Shown here: piece by piece, positions 55,144-63,967 of the stretch
Layout of the letters: each line of letters begins with the position of its first letter
How positions within the stretch are numbered: position 1 is the stretch's first letter
Origin: Protaetiibacter larvae
GTDB lineage: Bacteria; Actinomycetota; Actinomycetes; Actinomycetales; Microbacteriaceae
Reading direction: 5' to 3'
DNA length: 64,000 bases
NCBI RefSeq assembly: GCF_008365275.1
Contig: NZ_CP043504.1
Coordinates: 248,001-312,000 of the forward strand
Position numbers and translations under genes: made by a program
Notes under the pieces: model-generated
Seen by the model: the letters and a program-made list of their open reading frames with translations, nothing else
Told to the model about the DNA's origin: nothing
The model's database searches: none

Positions 55144-56835
55144 GTGCCCGACCGATCGAAGGATCCCCCCGTGAACTCGACGACCCCCCGCGCCACCGAC
55201 CGCGACGACTGGTGGCGCACCGCCGTCATCTACCAGGTCTACCCGCGCTCCTTCGCGGACTCCGACGGCGACGGCATCGGCGACCTGCCCGGCATCACAC
55301 ACCGCCTCCCGGCGCTCGCCGAGCTCGGCGTCGACGCGATCTGGCTCTCTCCGTTCTTCACCTCGCCGCAGGCCGACGCCGGCTACGACGTCGCCGACTA
55401 CTGCGACGTGGATCCGATCTTCGGCACCCTCGCCGACTTCGACGCGATGCTCGCGACCGCCCACGAACTCGGCCTGCGCGTGCTCATCGACCTCGTCCCC
55501 AACCACTCCTCGAGCGCGCACCGCTGGTTCCAGGAGGCGCTCGCCGCACCCGCCGGCTCCCCCGAGCGCGCCCGCTACCTGTTCCGCGACGGGAAGGGCG
55601 CACTCGGACAGCTGCCGCCCAACAACTGGGAGTCGGTGTTCGGCGGCGGCGCCTGGACGCGCGTCACGGAACCCGACGGCACGCCCGGCCAGTGGTACCT
55701 GCACCTCTTCGACAGTTCGCAGCCCGACTTCGACTGGACCAACCCCGAGGTGCGCGAGTACTTCCGCGGGGTGCTGCGCTTCTGGCTCGACCGCGGCGTC
55801 GACGGCTTCCGGGTGGACGTGGCGCACGGGCTCGCGAAGGCTCCCGGCCTGCCCGACTACACGCCGCCCGCGGTCGACGGCGGCAGCATGGGCGGCAACG
55901 AGACCGACGCCCCGTTCTGGGCGCAGGACGGCGTGCACGAGATCTACCGCGACTGGCACGCCGTGCTGGCCGCGTACGGCCCCGGCCGCATCCTCGCCGG
56001 CGAGGCCTGGGTGGAGCCGCTCGCGAAGCTCGCCAACTGGGTGCGCCCCGACGAGATGCACCAGACCTTCAACTTCAGTTACCTCGAGACACCGTGGGAG
56101 GCCGATGCCCTCCGCGCGGTCGTCGACCGCTCGCTCGCCGCATTCGGCGGTGTCGGCGCGCCGAGCACCTGGGTGCTCTCCAACCACGACGTCATCCGTC
56201 ACGCGACGCGCCTCGGGCTCACGCCCCCGCCGCCGCAGGGCCAGGGGCTGGGGCCGAAGTCGGAGTCGCACCCCGACGAGGTGGTGGGCCTCCGCCGCGC
56301 CCGCGCGGCGACCGGCTTCATGCTGAGCCTGCCCGGCTCCTCCTACCTGTACCAGGGCGAGGAGCTGGGGCTCCCCGAGGTGATCGACCTTCCCGACGAG
56401 GCCCGCCAGGACCCGAGCTTCTTCCGCACCGGCGGCAAGACCTACGGGCGCGACGGATGCCGCGTGCCGCTGCCCTGGGAGGCGGACGCCCCCGGCGCGG
56501 GCTTCGGCCCGACCGCCGAGAGCTGGCTGCCGCAGCCCGTCTACTGGCCCAGCTACGCGCGCGACGCCCAGCAGGGGGTTCCGGAGTCGACCCTCGAGTT
56601 CTACCGCTCGGCGCTCGCCGCCCGACGCGCGCACGGGCTCGGCTCGGGGACCGTCGAGTGGCTGCCGAGCGAGGACCCGGAGGTGCTCGTGCTGCGCAAC
56701 GGCGCCGTCACGGTCGTCGCCAACACGGGCGCGGGCACGACGCCGCTGCCCGCGGGGCGCGTGGTCCTGGCGAGCGGACCGCTCGGCGCCGACCGCATCC
56801 CGGGCGACACGACGGTCTGGCTCGTCGCGGACTGA
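55144..56835 (+). CDS. GH13 alpha-glucosidase (oligo-1,6-/alpha-1,4-glucosidase type)
   Basis: The 563-residue enzyme has WWRTAVIYQVYPRSFADSDGDGIGDLPGI, DLVPNHSS, the nucleophile Asp225 in DGFRVDVAHG, Glu287 in ILAGEAW and Asp349 in VLSNHDVIRH, the usual subfamily 23/30-like layout. It releases glucose from short alpha-glucosides in the cytoplasm. Two in-frame GTG starts (55144 and 55171) both have purine-rich sites; the first is listed. Confidence 0.92.
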   Translation: MPDRSKDPPVNSTTPRATDRDDWWRTAVIYQVYPRSFADSDGDGIGDLPGITHRLPALAELGVDAIWLSPFFTSPQADAGYDVADYCDVDPIFGTLADFDAMLATAHELGLRVLIDLVPNHSSSAHRWFQEALAAPAGSPERARYLFRDGKGALGQLPPNNWESVFGGGAWTRVTEPDGTPGQWYLHLFDSSQPDFDWTNPEVREYFRGVLRFWLDRGVDGFRVDVAHGLAKAPGLPDYTPPAVDGGSMGGNETDAPFWAQDGVHEIYRDWHAVLAAYGPGRILAGEAWVEPLAKLANWVRPDEMHQTFNFSYLETPWEADALRAVVDRSLAAFGGVGAPSTWVLSNHDVIRHATRLGLTPPPPQGQGLGPKSESHPDEVVGLRRARAATGFMLSLPGSSYLYQGEELGLPEVIDLPDEARQDPSFFRTGGKTYGRDGCRVPLPWEADAPGAGFGPTAESWLPQPVYWPSYARDAQQGVPESTLEFYRSALAARRAHGLGSGTVEWLPSEDPEVLVLRNGAVTVVANTGAGTTPLPAGRVVLASGPLGADRIPGDTTVWLVAD

Positions 56836-56856
56836 CGCCGGGTGCGCCCCGCCGGT

Positions 56857-57654
56857 TCAGCTGGCGTGCTCGGTGAGCCAGACGAAGGGGTCGACGTGCG
56901 CGCCCTCCACGATCACCTCGAAGTGCAGGTGCGGGGCGGTCGCGACACCCGTCTGCCCGACGAGCCCGATGAAGTCGCCCACGGCGACCGTGTCGCCGAG
57001 CTGCAACGGCGACGACGACAGCTGCATGTGGGCGTAGCGGGTCTCGACCACCTGACCGTCGATCTGATGCTGCAGCACGACCGTGTTGCCGAAGCTCCAG
57101 TGGTTCTCCTCGTGCTCCACGACGACGCCGTCGGCGATCGCGTAGATCGGCGCGCCGAGGCCCGGCACGAAGTCGATGCCCTTGTGGTCGGTGGAGCAGC
57201 CGTTGCACGCGGCCACCCGCTGCCCGTAACCGGATGAGATGGGCACCGCGTACGGGAACGGCCAGCGGATCGCGCCGGACCCCACGGTGTAGCTGTAGTT
57301 GCGGGGGCCGTACTTCTCGCGCAGCACCTCGGCCCACGACTTCACCTCGAAGCCGTCACGGGCCTCGACCGATTCGGCCAGGTCGCCGTGGACGTCGACC
57401 TCCTGACCCGGCTCGGTGACGGCCGCCGCGAGTGCCGGGGCGGTGCCCGCGGCATCCGCCGGGGTGATCACGCCGAGCGCCGTGGCGGGCACCGAGACCC
57501 CCACGAGGAACGCCCCGACGACGGCGAGCACACCGAACGACAGCACGCGCGACCCGACGGCACGGCGGGTGCCGGAGCGTCCGGTGACGACGCGGCGACG
57601 CTCGTCGTCGCGACGCTCGCGGCGGGTGCGGGCGACGGGCGCGACGTGATTCAT
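56857..57654 (-). CDS. M23-family cell-wall metallopeptidase
   Basis: The 265-residue protein has a basic N-terminus, one membrane helix or signal (VLSFGVLAVVGAFLVGVSVPATALG), a linker, and a C-terminal LytM/M23 domain with DHKGIDFVPGLGAPIYAIADGVVVE (His and Asp zinc ligands) and ATAPHLHFEVIVEG (final His pair). A Cys pair (AACNGC) precedes it. It probably trims peptidoglycan cross-bridges. Confidence 0.9.
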   Translation of the reverse strand: MNHVAPVARTRRERRDDERRRVVTGRSGTRRAVGSRVLSFGVLAVVGAFLVGVSVPATALGVITPADAAGTAPALAAAVTEPGQEVDVHGDLAESVEARDGFEVKSWAEVLREKYGPRNYSYTVGSGAIRWPFPYAVPISSGYGQRVAACNGCSTDHKGIDFVPGLGAPIYAIADGVVVEHEENHWSFGNTVVLQHQIDGQVVETRYAHMQLSSSPLQLGDTVAVGDFIGLVGQTGVATAPHLHFEVIVEGAHVDPFVWLTEHAS

Positions 57655-57801
57655 GCGCCCTCCTCCGGTCGTCCCCGCCGGTCGGGGTTCGGGTCGACGG
57701 GCTCCGCGCGCGACACGATTCGCGGGCCCTGGGTGCTTTCGATGGTACCCAAGCCCTTCCGGGGCGGCCAGTCCGGCCCCCGGTGGCACCCGCCGGAGGC
57801 G

Positions 57802-58599
57802 TCAGGCGCCGAGCCGCAGCAGCAGCTCCTCGAGCGGTGCCACGAGCTCCGGATGCCCCGCGATCAGGAAGTCGCGGCTCGGCCGATCGACGCCGAGCCC
57901 TTTCACCGTCGCGCCCGCCTCACGGGCGATGAGGGTGCCGGCGGCGTGATCCCAGGGGCTCAGGGTGCGCTCGAAGTAGCCGTTGATGCGCCCGCTCGCG
58001 ACGGCGCCCAGGTCGAGCGAGGCGGTTCCGAAGCGGCGGATGTCGCGCACCTGCGGCAGCAGCCGGGCGACCGCCTCGCCCTGACGTTCGCGCATCCCCG
58101 CGTCGTACGCGAAGCCGGTCGCGAGGAGCGCGAGCGGCAGCGGCACCGCGTCCGCGACCCGGATGGGGCGGTCGTCGAGGTGCGCGCCACCGCCGAGTGC
58201 CGCGGTGAACAGCTCCCCGCGTGCGGGGTTGAACACGGCACCCGCGAGCACCGTCCAGCTGAGCGGGTCGGGCTCGCCCTCCACGACCGCGATGCTGACG
58301 GCGTAGTGCGGGATGCCATAGAGGTAGTTGACGGTGCCGTCGATCGGGTCGACCACCCAGGTGATGCCGCTCGTGCCGCCCGTGGTGCCGCCCTCCTCGC
58401 CGAGGATCGCGTCATCCGGGCGAGCCGCTGCGATCCGGGCCCGGATGAGCTCTTCGACCTCGCGATCGGCCGCCGTCACGACGTCGACGATGCTCGACTT
58501 GGTGGCGGCCACCTCGACGCCCTCACCGCGCCGCAACGCCGCGAGTTCCCCCGCCTCGACGGCGATACGGCGGGCGAGTTCCAGCAGTTCGAGGCTCAT
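57802..58599 (-). CDS. Inositol monophosphatase-family phosphatase
   Basis: The 265-residue protein carries the family metal motifs ILGEEGG, WVVDPIDGTVNYLYG and SPWDHAAGTLIAREAG. It hydrolyses inositol 1-phosphate or a related sugar phosphate (histidinol phosphate is also possible in this family). ATG at 58599. Confidence 0.92.
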   Translation of the reverse strand: MSLELLELARRIAVEAGELAALRRGEGVEVAATKSSIVDVVTAADREVEELIRARIAAARPDDAILGEEGGTTGGTSGITWVVDPIDGTVNYLYGIPHYAVSIAVVEGEPDPLSWTVLAGAVFNPARGELFTAALGGGAHLDDRPIRVADAVPLPLALLATGFAYDAGMRERQGEAVARLLPQVRDIRRFGTASLDLGAVASGRINGYFERTLSPWDHAAGTLIAREAGATVKGLGVDRPSRDFLIAGHPELVAPLEELLLRLGA

Positions 58600-58687
58600 G
58601 CCCCCCAGCCTGGCAGGAACCGGTGCCTCGGTGTCCCGATGGGCCCTCCGCCTCGTGGCGGCCGCCCTCTTCGAGGCCGAGAGCCGG

Positions 58688-59956
58688 TCAGGCGGCCGAC
58701 GACCGGCGGGCTCGCGCAGCGACGAGCACGATGCCGAGCGCACCCAGCCCGAGGGCGATCCCGAGCAGCGGGGCCGCGTCCGCGCCCGTCGGGGCGAGCG
58801 CGGGCACCGCGAGGGCGAAACGGAATGCCGAGAGGGTGTCGGATGCCGGGGTGATGACGATCGAGTGCGCTCCGGCATCCGCGCTCGTCGGCACGGTGCC
58901 GCTGAACGAGAAGGTGCCGCCGGGGCCGACGGTGGCGGTGCCGAGCACCACGGGCGTCGACTCGAAGGTCACCGTGAGCACCTCGCCGACCGGCCAGTCG
59001 CTGCCCTGCAGGGTGAAGGCGGAGCCGAGCGCGAGCTCCTGCCCGGCGAGCGGGTGGCCGGCCGCGTCGATCGCGGAGGCGACCGGCGTACCGCAGGTGT
59101 CGGCGGGGTCGGCGGGGTCGAAGCTGATCACGACCCAGCCGTCCGCCTGGTCGGAGCCCGACTTGATGCCGTAGCTCAGGCGATCCGGGCTCGCCGCGAA
59201 GGGGAAGCTCGATCCGCCGCCGCCACCGCCGTTGGTGGCGTAGACGGCGCCGCCACCGCCACCGAAGTATCCGGCCCCGCCGCCACCGCCGCCGTTCGCG
59301 CCTTCGCCGCCGGTCAGGAAGCCGCCCGGCCCACCGTTCAGCGCGCCGGCTCCTCCGAGACCGCCCGCCGACTCGGACGCCGGGGCGCCACCGCCCGCAG
59401 CCCCCACGGTGGCGCCCGGCGCACCCGCGTCGCCGCCGTGGGCACCGGACTCGTTCCCCGCGCCACCGCCGCCCGCGGCGACGATGACGATGTTGCCGGC
59501 ATCGGGCACGGCTCCGGTCGCGACGCCGCTCCAGCCACCCCCGCCGCCGCCGAGCGCTCCCGGAGGCGTCGAGCCGCCGCCGGGCGCTCCCCCGTTGCTG
59601 GCGGCGCTGCCGACGAACGCGATCTGCGCGGTCGCGCCGACCGCGATCGTGAGCACCTCGCCCGAGGAGACCGAGGTGCGCGTCGTGATGACGGCGCCGC
59701 GTCCGACCGTCGCGCGGCCGGCAGCCGCCGACCAGGAGGCGCCGCCGTCGCCGCCCGCGGCCTCAATGTCGATCGCGCAGATGTTCGCCGGAACCGTCCA
59801 GCTGGTGAAGCCGGATGCTGCGACGTCGGTGACCTCGAAGCGCACCTCGCGCAACGTCGACGGGGCGGCGGAGGCGCCCGCGCCCCCCGCGACGACCACG
59901 AGAGCGAGCGCTCCCGTCGCGGCGAGGGCGAGCGAGGCGATGCGGGACGACGGCAT
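58688..59956 (-). CDS. Glycine-rich surface protein with LAPTG sorting signal
   Basis: The 422-residue precursor has a signal peptide (SLALAATGALALVVVAGGAGASAAP), a region where long Gly runs alternate with short hydrophobic patches (about 90-265, GALGGGGGGWSGV, GYFGGGGGAVYATNGGGGGGSSFPF), a beta-sandwich-like domain, and a C-terminal LAPTG followed by a membrane helix and RARRSS. LAXTG signals are used by class E sortases in high-GC Gram-positives, so wall anchoring is likely. The Gly-rich part resembles the Gly_rich family; function unknown. Confidence 0.8.
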   Translation of the reverse strand: MPSSRIASLALAATGALALVVVAGGAGASAAPSTLREVRFEVTDVAASGFTSWTVPANICAIDIEAAGGDGGASWSAAAGRATVGRGAVITTRTSVSSGEVLTIAVGATAQIAFVGSAASNGGAPGGGSTPPGALGGGGGGWSGVATGAVPDAGNIVIVAAGGGGAGNESGAHGGDAGAPGATVGAAGGGAPASESAGGLGGAGALNGGPGGFLTGGEGANGGGGGGAGYFGGGGGAVYATNGGGGGGSSFPFAASPDRLSYGIKSGSDQADGWVVISFDPADPADTCGTPVASAIDAAGHPLAGQELALGSAFTLQGSDWPVGEVLTVTFESTPVVLGTATVGPGGTFSFSGTVPTSADAGAHSIVITPASDTLSAFRFALAVPALAPTGADAAPLLGIALGLGALGIVLVAARARRSSAA

Positions 59957-60085
59957 GGGGCTCCTCAGCGCCAGAGCAGGCGCGAACGATGGATCACGGG
60001 CAGGGATCATCGTCAGAGTAGGGATGCTCGAGGCGTGCTCGCCATGCCCCCGAACGCGGGCCGCGAGGATGGCGACCGGAACGCA

Positions 60086-60111
60086 CAGAGCCCCGCCGAA
60101 GCGGGGCTCTG
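60086..60111 (-). terminator. Probable terminator of the tRNA-Tyr transcript, now 5' of IS copy 2
   Basis: CAGAGCCCCGC (60086-60096) and GCGGGGCTCTG (60101-60111) with a tetraloop. It lies just outside the left target duplication of the IS, mirroring the tRNA-Met case. Confidence 0.65.
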
Positions 60112-60115
60112 AACG

Positions 60116-60131
60116 AGGGTGGCGAGTGAGG
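60116..60131. repeat. Target-site duplication of IS copy 2, left
   Basis: AGGGTGGCGAGTGAGG, identical to 61440-61455. Confidence 0.87.
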
Positions 60132-61439
60132 TGTCCGGATTCACGACATGGGCGACAGGTGATGCGCGACACATGAGTCGCGTCATGGGCGACAGCCTCG
60201 ATGGATGTCGAACAAGCATCAGGTCGCGGTCCTGCAGATCACCGCCGGACAGCTCACGGTGTCGGAAGCCGCCCGCCGCTACGGCATCAGCCGGCAGCAC
60301 CTGCACCGGCTCCTGACCCGGTTCCGGAATGGGGGCCTGGAGGCGATCGAGCCCCGCTCCCGAGCCCCGCTATCGAACCCGAACCAGACCAGCGACGAGG
60401 TTCGGCAGCGCATCATCGAACTGCGCCGTCAGCTCGCTGCCACCGGGATGGATGCCGGCCCGATCACGATCGCCTGGCATCTCGAGCAGTCAGGACATGC
60501 AGTCCCGTCGACTGCGACGATTCGTCGGATCATCACCCGCGCCGGCCTGGTCACCCCGGAACCGAGAAAGCGCCCGAAGAACTCGTTCGTCCGTTTCGAG
60601 GCCGCACAACCCAACGGCACCTGGCAGTCCGACTTCACTCACTGGCACCTGGCCGACGGCACCGACATCGAAATCCTGAACTGGCTCGACGACCACTCCC
60701 GCTACCTGCTGGGCTGCACCGCGATCGGCCGCGTCACCGGCGACGACGTGATCGTCGACTTCCTGCGCCTGATCGACACCTACGGCCCGCCGGCGACCAC
60801 ACTCACCGACAACGGCAGCGTCTACACCGCCCGCTTCGTCGGCGGGAAGAACGCGTTCGAGCTCACCTTGCCGCTGCTGGGCATCCAGCAGAAGAACGGC
60901 CACCCAGGCCACCCGCAGACCCAGGGCAAGATCGAACGCTTCCACCAGACCCTGAAACGCTTCCTCGCAGCTCAGCCCGTCCCGCGCACGCCGGCTGAGC
61001 TGCAGCACCAACTCGATGCCTTCCGGCAGCACTACAACGAACACCGCCCCCACCGCGCAAGAGACCGCATGACCCCCGGCGACGCCTACCGCGACACCCC
61101 GAAAGCCCTCCCCGCCCGACGCATCGAATCCGGCCACTACCGACTGCGCTACGACCACGTCGACGACCGCGGCAAAGTCTCCTTCCGCCTCGCCGGACGC
61201 ATGCACCACCTCGGCATCGGCATCGAGCACCACCGCAAACGCATCATCGCGATCGCCGACCACGAAACCGTGACCGTCATCCACCTCGACACCGGCGAAG
61301 TCATCGCCACCAACCAGATCGAACCGACCCACAGCTACTGGCGCAACACGAAGAAAGCCCCAGGCCGATGGCCCAGGGCTTCCACGTGAACGTCACACAT
61401 GTCGCGACTCACCTGTCGCACATGTCCCGACTCATCACA
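60132..61439 (+). mobile_element. IS481-family insertion sequence, copy 2 (different element)
   Basis: A 1308-bp element. Its ends share TGT and then GACATG(G/T)GCGACAGGTGA read inward from both sides (left about 60145-60162, right about 61409-61426). It is flanked by a 16-bp direct repeat and carries one intact transposase gene that is clearly different from copy 1. Confidence 0.88.
60205..61389 (+). CDS. IS481-family transposase (copy 2)
   Basis: The 394-residue DDE transposase has an HTH (AGQLTVSEAARRYGISRQHLHRLLTRFRNGGLEAIEPRSRAP) and an integrase core with Asp in GTWQSDFTHW, Asp in TTLTDNGSVY and Glu in QGKIERFHQTLKRF, then a C-terminal beta domain with RLAGRMHHLGIG. The triad is intact. 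The listed start may be a few codons from the true one. Confidence 0.93.
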   Translation: MSNKHQVAVLQITAGQLTVSEAARRYGISRQHLHRLLTRFRNGGLEAIEPRSRAPLSNPNQTSDEVRQRIIELRRQLAATGMDAGPITIAWHLEQSGHAVPSTATIRRIITRAGLVTPEPRKRPKNSFVRFEAAQPNGTWQSDFTHWHLADGTDIEILNWLDDHSRYLLGCTAIGRVTGDDVIVDFLRLIDTYGPPATTLTDNGSVYTARFVGGKNAFELTLPLLGIQQKNGHPGHPQTQGKIERFHQTLKRFLAAQPVPRTPAELQHQLDAFRQHYNEHRPHRARDRMTPGDAYRDTPKALPARRIESGHYRLRYDHVDDRGKVSFRLAGRMHHLGIGIEHHRKRIIAIADHETVTVIHLDTGEVIATNQIEPTHSYWRNTKKAPGRWPRAST

Positions 61440-61455
61440 AGGGTGGCGAGTGAGG
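61440..61455. repeat. Target-site duplication of IS copy 2, right
   Basis: AGGGTGGCGAGTGAGG; 61444-61455 are the 3' end of the tRNA-Tyr fragment. Confidence 0.87.
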
Positions 61456-61495
61456 GATTCGAACCCCCGAAGGCTGAGCCGGCTGATTTACAGTC
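61444..61495 (-). pseudogene. tRNA-Tyr 3' fragment (anticodon GTA), putative attachment site
   Basis: On the minus strand, GACTGTAAATCAGC (anticodon loop and 3' stem), GGCTCAGCC (variable arm), GGGGGTTCGAATCCC (T-arm) and ACTCGCC (acceptor) are normal for tRNA-Tyr. The expected 5' half is absent: upstream bases do not rebuild the anticodon stem (ACCGA against TCAGC), and the acceptor would be GGCGGGG, giving a 74-nt molecule instead of about 85. Best read as a 3' remnant left at one end of an integrated element; a divergent functional tRNA is the alternative. Confidence 0.6.
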
Positions 61496-61730
61496 GGTCG
61501 CTTCGGCCATCCCCGCCTGCTCCGTCTCTATCCGCCGTGAGCCGCCGTGAGCCGCCGTGGCCCGGCTTGCCCTGACTTTCCGGGTGTTCCGAGGGGTAGG
61601 AGGCGGACGGACTCGGACCCGGTCGGATCAGCGCGGCGCGACTCAGACGGAGGGGTTTTCGGAGGGGCTTCGGGCATGCCCCCAGACCGCGGGGCTGCAA
61701 GGACACCGGCGCGGCTGCCACAATCTCCAC
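61496..61730. other. Non-coding stretch between the tRNA fragment and the endonuclease gene
   Basis: No gene seen. It contains three tandem copies of a 10-base unit CCGCCGTGAG (about 61532-61560). CACAAT six bases before the ATG at 61731 could be a -10 box for a leaderless endonuclease message. Confidence 0.5.
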
Positions 61731-62573
61731 ATGCCCAGCGAGAAGCCGCAAGTCATCGAGTGGATCTTCTTCAATCGAAAGTACGACTCTGCGGCCCGGC
61801 TTCTGCGCGACCCGATTGTGACGTTCAACGACATCCGCGAGGGTATCGAGGCGACCGGCGCACGGCTGAGCGTCGCGAATCCGGCCAACTTCTGGAAGGA
61901 CCTCACGCGCAGCCCGACACCGAACGACAACTGGCCGACGAGGGTCTTCGAGGCTGGCTTCACCGGGACGGATGCCATCGGCGCCGGTGACCAGGCGTGC
62001 TTCGCCTTCACGCCAGTCGCAGAAGATCAGACCGAGCCGTTCCCCGACATCCTGGTGTTCGATCCTCACAACGTCGTGCCGCTCACCATCCAGTCGCTGT
62101 CCATGGCCCAGGCCATGAAAGCGCTCGGACGTCGGGACGAGAACTGGCTCGCGCAGGTCACTGCTCGTCTGTTTGCTATCGAGACCTTCTTCGCCGTCGT
62201 GTCTGAGCGAGAGGTGCGCGAAGTCTCCTTCTTGCAGACCGGCGTGAAGATGCGCGGCGGAGAATCGGACGCCGTATACAGCGTGACCTGCGACGACGGC
62301 GTCTGGCTGCTCTCGGTAGAGGCGAAGGGTCGCCGCGAGCCGCTGCACCTTCCTCAGATCGCCCGCGCCTCCTACAGTCTGTTCGAGACTGTCACGTCTC
62401 AGGGCGGCGAACTCTCCGACGTCGTCGGAGTCATTCCCTTTGGACTGAAGATCGTCGGCGACTCCGAGGTCTGGGCCGTGGAGTTCGCCCCTGTCGAATC
62501 TGCCGACGAGACGCTGACTGCCGTCTCTCAGGCGACGTTCATGTTTACGCCGCCTGTCCCTGGAATCTCTTAG
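61731..62573 (+). CDS. Putative type II restriction endonuclease (PD-(D/E)XK-like)
   Basis: The 280-residue protein is unlike its housekeeping neighbours. It has VIEWIFFNRKYDSAARLL near the start and a possible nuclease core, GESDAVYSVTCDDGVWLLSVEAKGRREPL: Asp, then E-x-K on the next strand (about residues 180-205). It converges on a cytosine-5 DNA methyltransferase gene with overlapping stop codons, the usual company of a restriction enzyme. Function is inferred from this context; no family is recognised. The ATG at 61731 is preferred to an upstream frame that runs through repeat DNA. Confidence 0.72.
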   Translation: MPSEKPQVIEWIFFNRKYDSAARLLRDPIVTFNDIREGIEATGARLSVANPANFWKDLTRSPTPNDNWPTRVFEAGFTGTDAIGAGDQACFAFTPVAEDQTEPFPDILVFDPHNVVPLTIQSLSMAQAMKALGRRDENWLAQVTARLFAIETFFAVVSEREVREVSFLQTGVKMRGGESDAVYSVTCDDGVWLLSVEAKGRREPLHLPQIARASYSLFETVTSQGGELSDVVGVIPFGLKIVGDSEVWAVEFAPVESADETLTAVSQATFMFTPPVPGIS

Positions 62574-63967
62574 ACGGCCTCGGCAAGCCGCGGCTCGGGC
62601 TTCGAGCGGCGGCGCGACTTCGGAATCGAGTCGTGCGACGCTCCGGCGTACTTCGTCGCCTCGCCCATTGCCATGTACAGAAGGTGCTCGTCAGTGAGCT
62701 CGAGAACCTCGTCGGGCTTGGCCGGCTGCACACCCAGAGCCTCGATCACGGCGCGACCCAACGCGCGACCGAAGATTGGCGGGACCGCATTGCCGATCTG
62801 CCGGAAGCCATTCCACTTGGTCGAGTGGAGGCGGAACCAGTCGGGGAAGGAGTGGAGTCGCGCAGCCTCGCGAACGGAGAGGACTCGCGCGTTCCGCGGG
62901 TGAAGCGGTCGAGGCGACGTGTGAGCGCCGCGCTCGCCTCCGGTGCCCGCCCGGAGGGTGTTGCACAGTCCTTCCTCAGCCAGACGTAGGAAACGGCTCA
63001 CCTTCTCTGTCGAGCCCTGCTCCGTCGCAGCGAACCGGGAAATAGACACGTCGGTGTGCTGCGTCTGCCAACTCGAAGTCAGAACCGAAGGGTCCCACTT
63101 GCGCCGATAGGCGAAGTCGGTTGGGTCGTCCTCAAGTCCGCGGAGGCGGCGTGCGTACTCGGACGCTGCAAGGTCCATCTTGTTCTGCTGCGCGCGCGTG
63201 AGCGGAGTCACGTCGCTGGTCGCTAGCGCGGGGAACTGATCGAGGTCCGGAAGGTCGCCAATGGCGTCCCAAACCGTCGGTCCCGCGGGCAACGGCTCGA
63301 CGTTCGAACGCAGCGTGCTGCGAACCGGACGCGCGGGGCGCACGACGGGCGCCGGGTGCGCCACCGGGTCAACGTCCGCACGGTATCCGAGCAGGATGAA
63401 GCGCCGCCGGTCCTGAGGCACGCCGTAGTCAGCCGCATTGAGGATGTGCGGGCTGGGCACGACGTATCCGGCGTTCTCGAAGCGGCGGATCAGGTCGGCA
63501 AGCAACTCCTTGTGCTCGCCCGAGGCAATCCCCGGAACATTCTCCATGAGAAAGTAGCGCGGACGAAGCGAGTTCACGAGCCGGAAGAAGTGGAAGATCA
63601 GGTCGTTTCGCGCGTCGTCGACCTGGCGCTTGCCGATCCACGAGAACCCCTGGCAGGGCGGACCACCGGCGACAAGATCAACCTCGCCGTCCCACGGCTC
63701 GTCGCCGTGATGGTTGGCCCATCCCCGCTCGACCGACCGCCGAAGCGTCGACTCGGGCAGTTTCCCGATGTCGTCGCAGAGGACTTCGGTGAGCGGGAAG
63801 TTGAATGCGTGAGTGGTGGCGTGGACAGGGTCGTACTCCACTGAGGCGACGACGTCGAAGCCCGCCTGTTCGAGTCCGAGCGAAAGTCCACCAGCGCCAG
63901 CGAACAGGTCAACAGCGACCGGCCGACGTGCCGAAGGTGCAGATGTGTCCGTCCCAGTGCCCCGCAT
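62570..63967 (-). CDS. DNA (cytosine-5) methyltransferase
   Basis: The 465-residue enzyme has all key m5C motifs: I VDLFAGAGGLSLGLEQAG, IV VAGGPPCQGFS with catalytic Cys105, VI LMENVPGI, VIII PQDRRRFILLGY, and IX/X in REAARLHSFPDWF and QIGNAVPP. The target-recognition region lies at about 215-340. It methylates the site cut by the converging endonuclease, by inference. A basic tail SKSRRRSKPEPRL-like segment ends the protein. Stops overlap as TTAG. Confidence 0.95.
   Translation of the reverse strand: MRGTGTDTSAPSARRPVAVDLFAGAGGLSLGLEQAGFDVVASVEYDPVHATTHAFNFPLTEVLCDDIGKLPESTLRRSVERGWANHHGDEPWDGEVDLVAGGPPCQGFSWIGKRQVDDARNDLIFHFFRLVNSLRPRYFLMENVPGIASGEHKELLADLIRRFENAGYVVPSPHILNAADYGVPQDRRRFILLGYRADVDPVAHPAPVVRPARPVRSTLRSNVEPLPAGPTVWDAIGDLPDLDQFPALATSDVTPLTRAQQNKMDLAASEYARRLRGLEDDPTDFAYRRKWDPSVLTSSWQTQHTDVSISRFAATEQGSTEKVSRFLRLAEEGLCNTLRAGTGGERGAHTSPRPLHPRNARVLSVREAARLHSFPDWFRLHSTKWNGFRQIGNAVPPIFGRALGRAVIEALGVQPAKPDEVLELTDEHLLYMAMGEATKYAGASHDSIPKSRRRSKPEPRLAEAV

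Noticed and set aside
57655-57801. A c-di-AMP riboswitch upstream of the M23 peptidase
   Set aside because: Such peptidases are often controlled that way in actinobacteria, but I could not find the conserved riboswitch segments in the 147 bases available.
61444-61517. A complete but odd 74-nt tRNA-Tyr
   Set aside because: The anticodon stem and last acceptor pair do not form and the length is about 11 short of normal; a 3' fragment fits better, though this stays open.
61532-61560. Three tandem 10-base CCGCCGTGAG units considered as a CRISPR or iteron array
   Set aside because: Too few and too short, without spacers; no cas or rep gene nearby.
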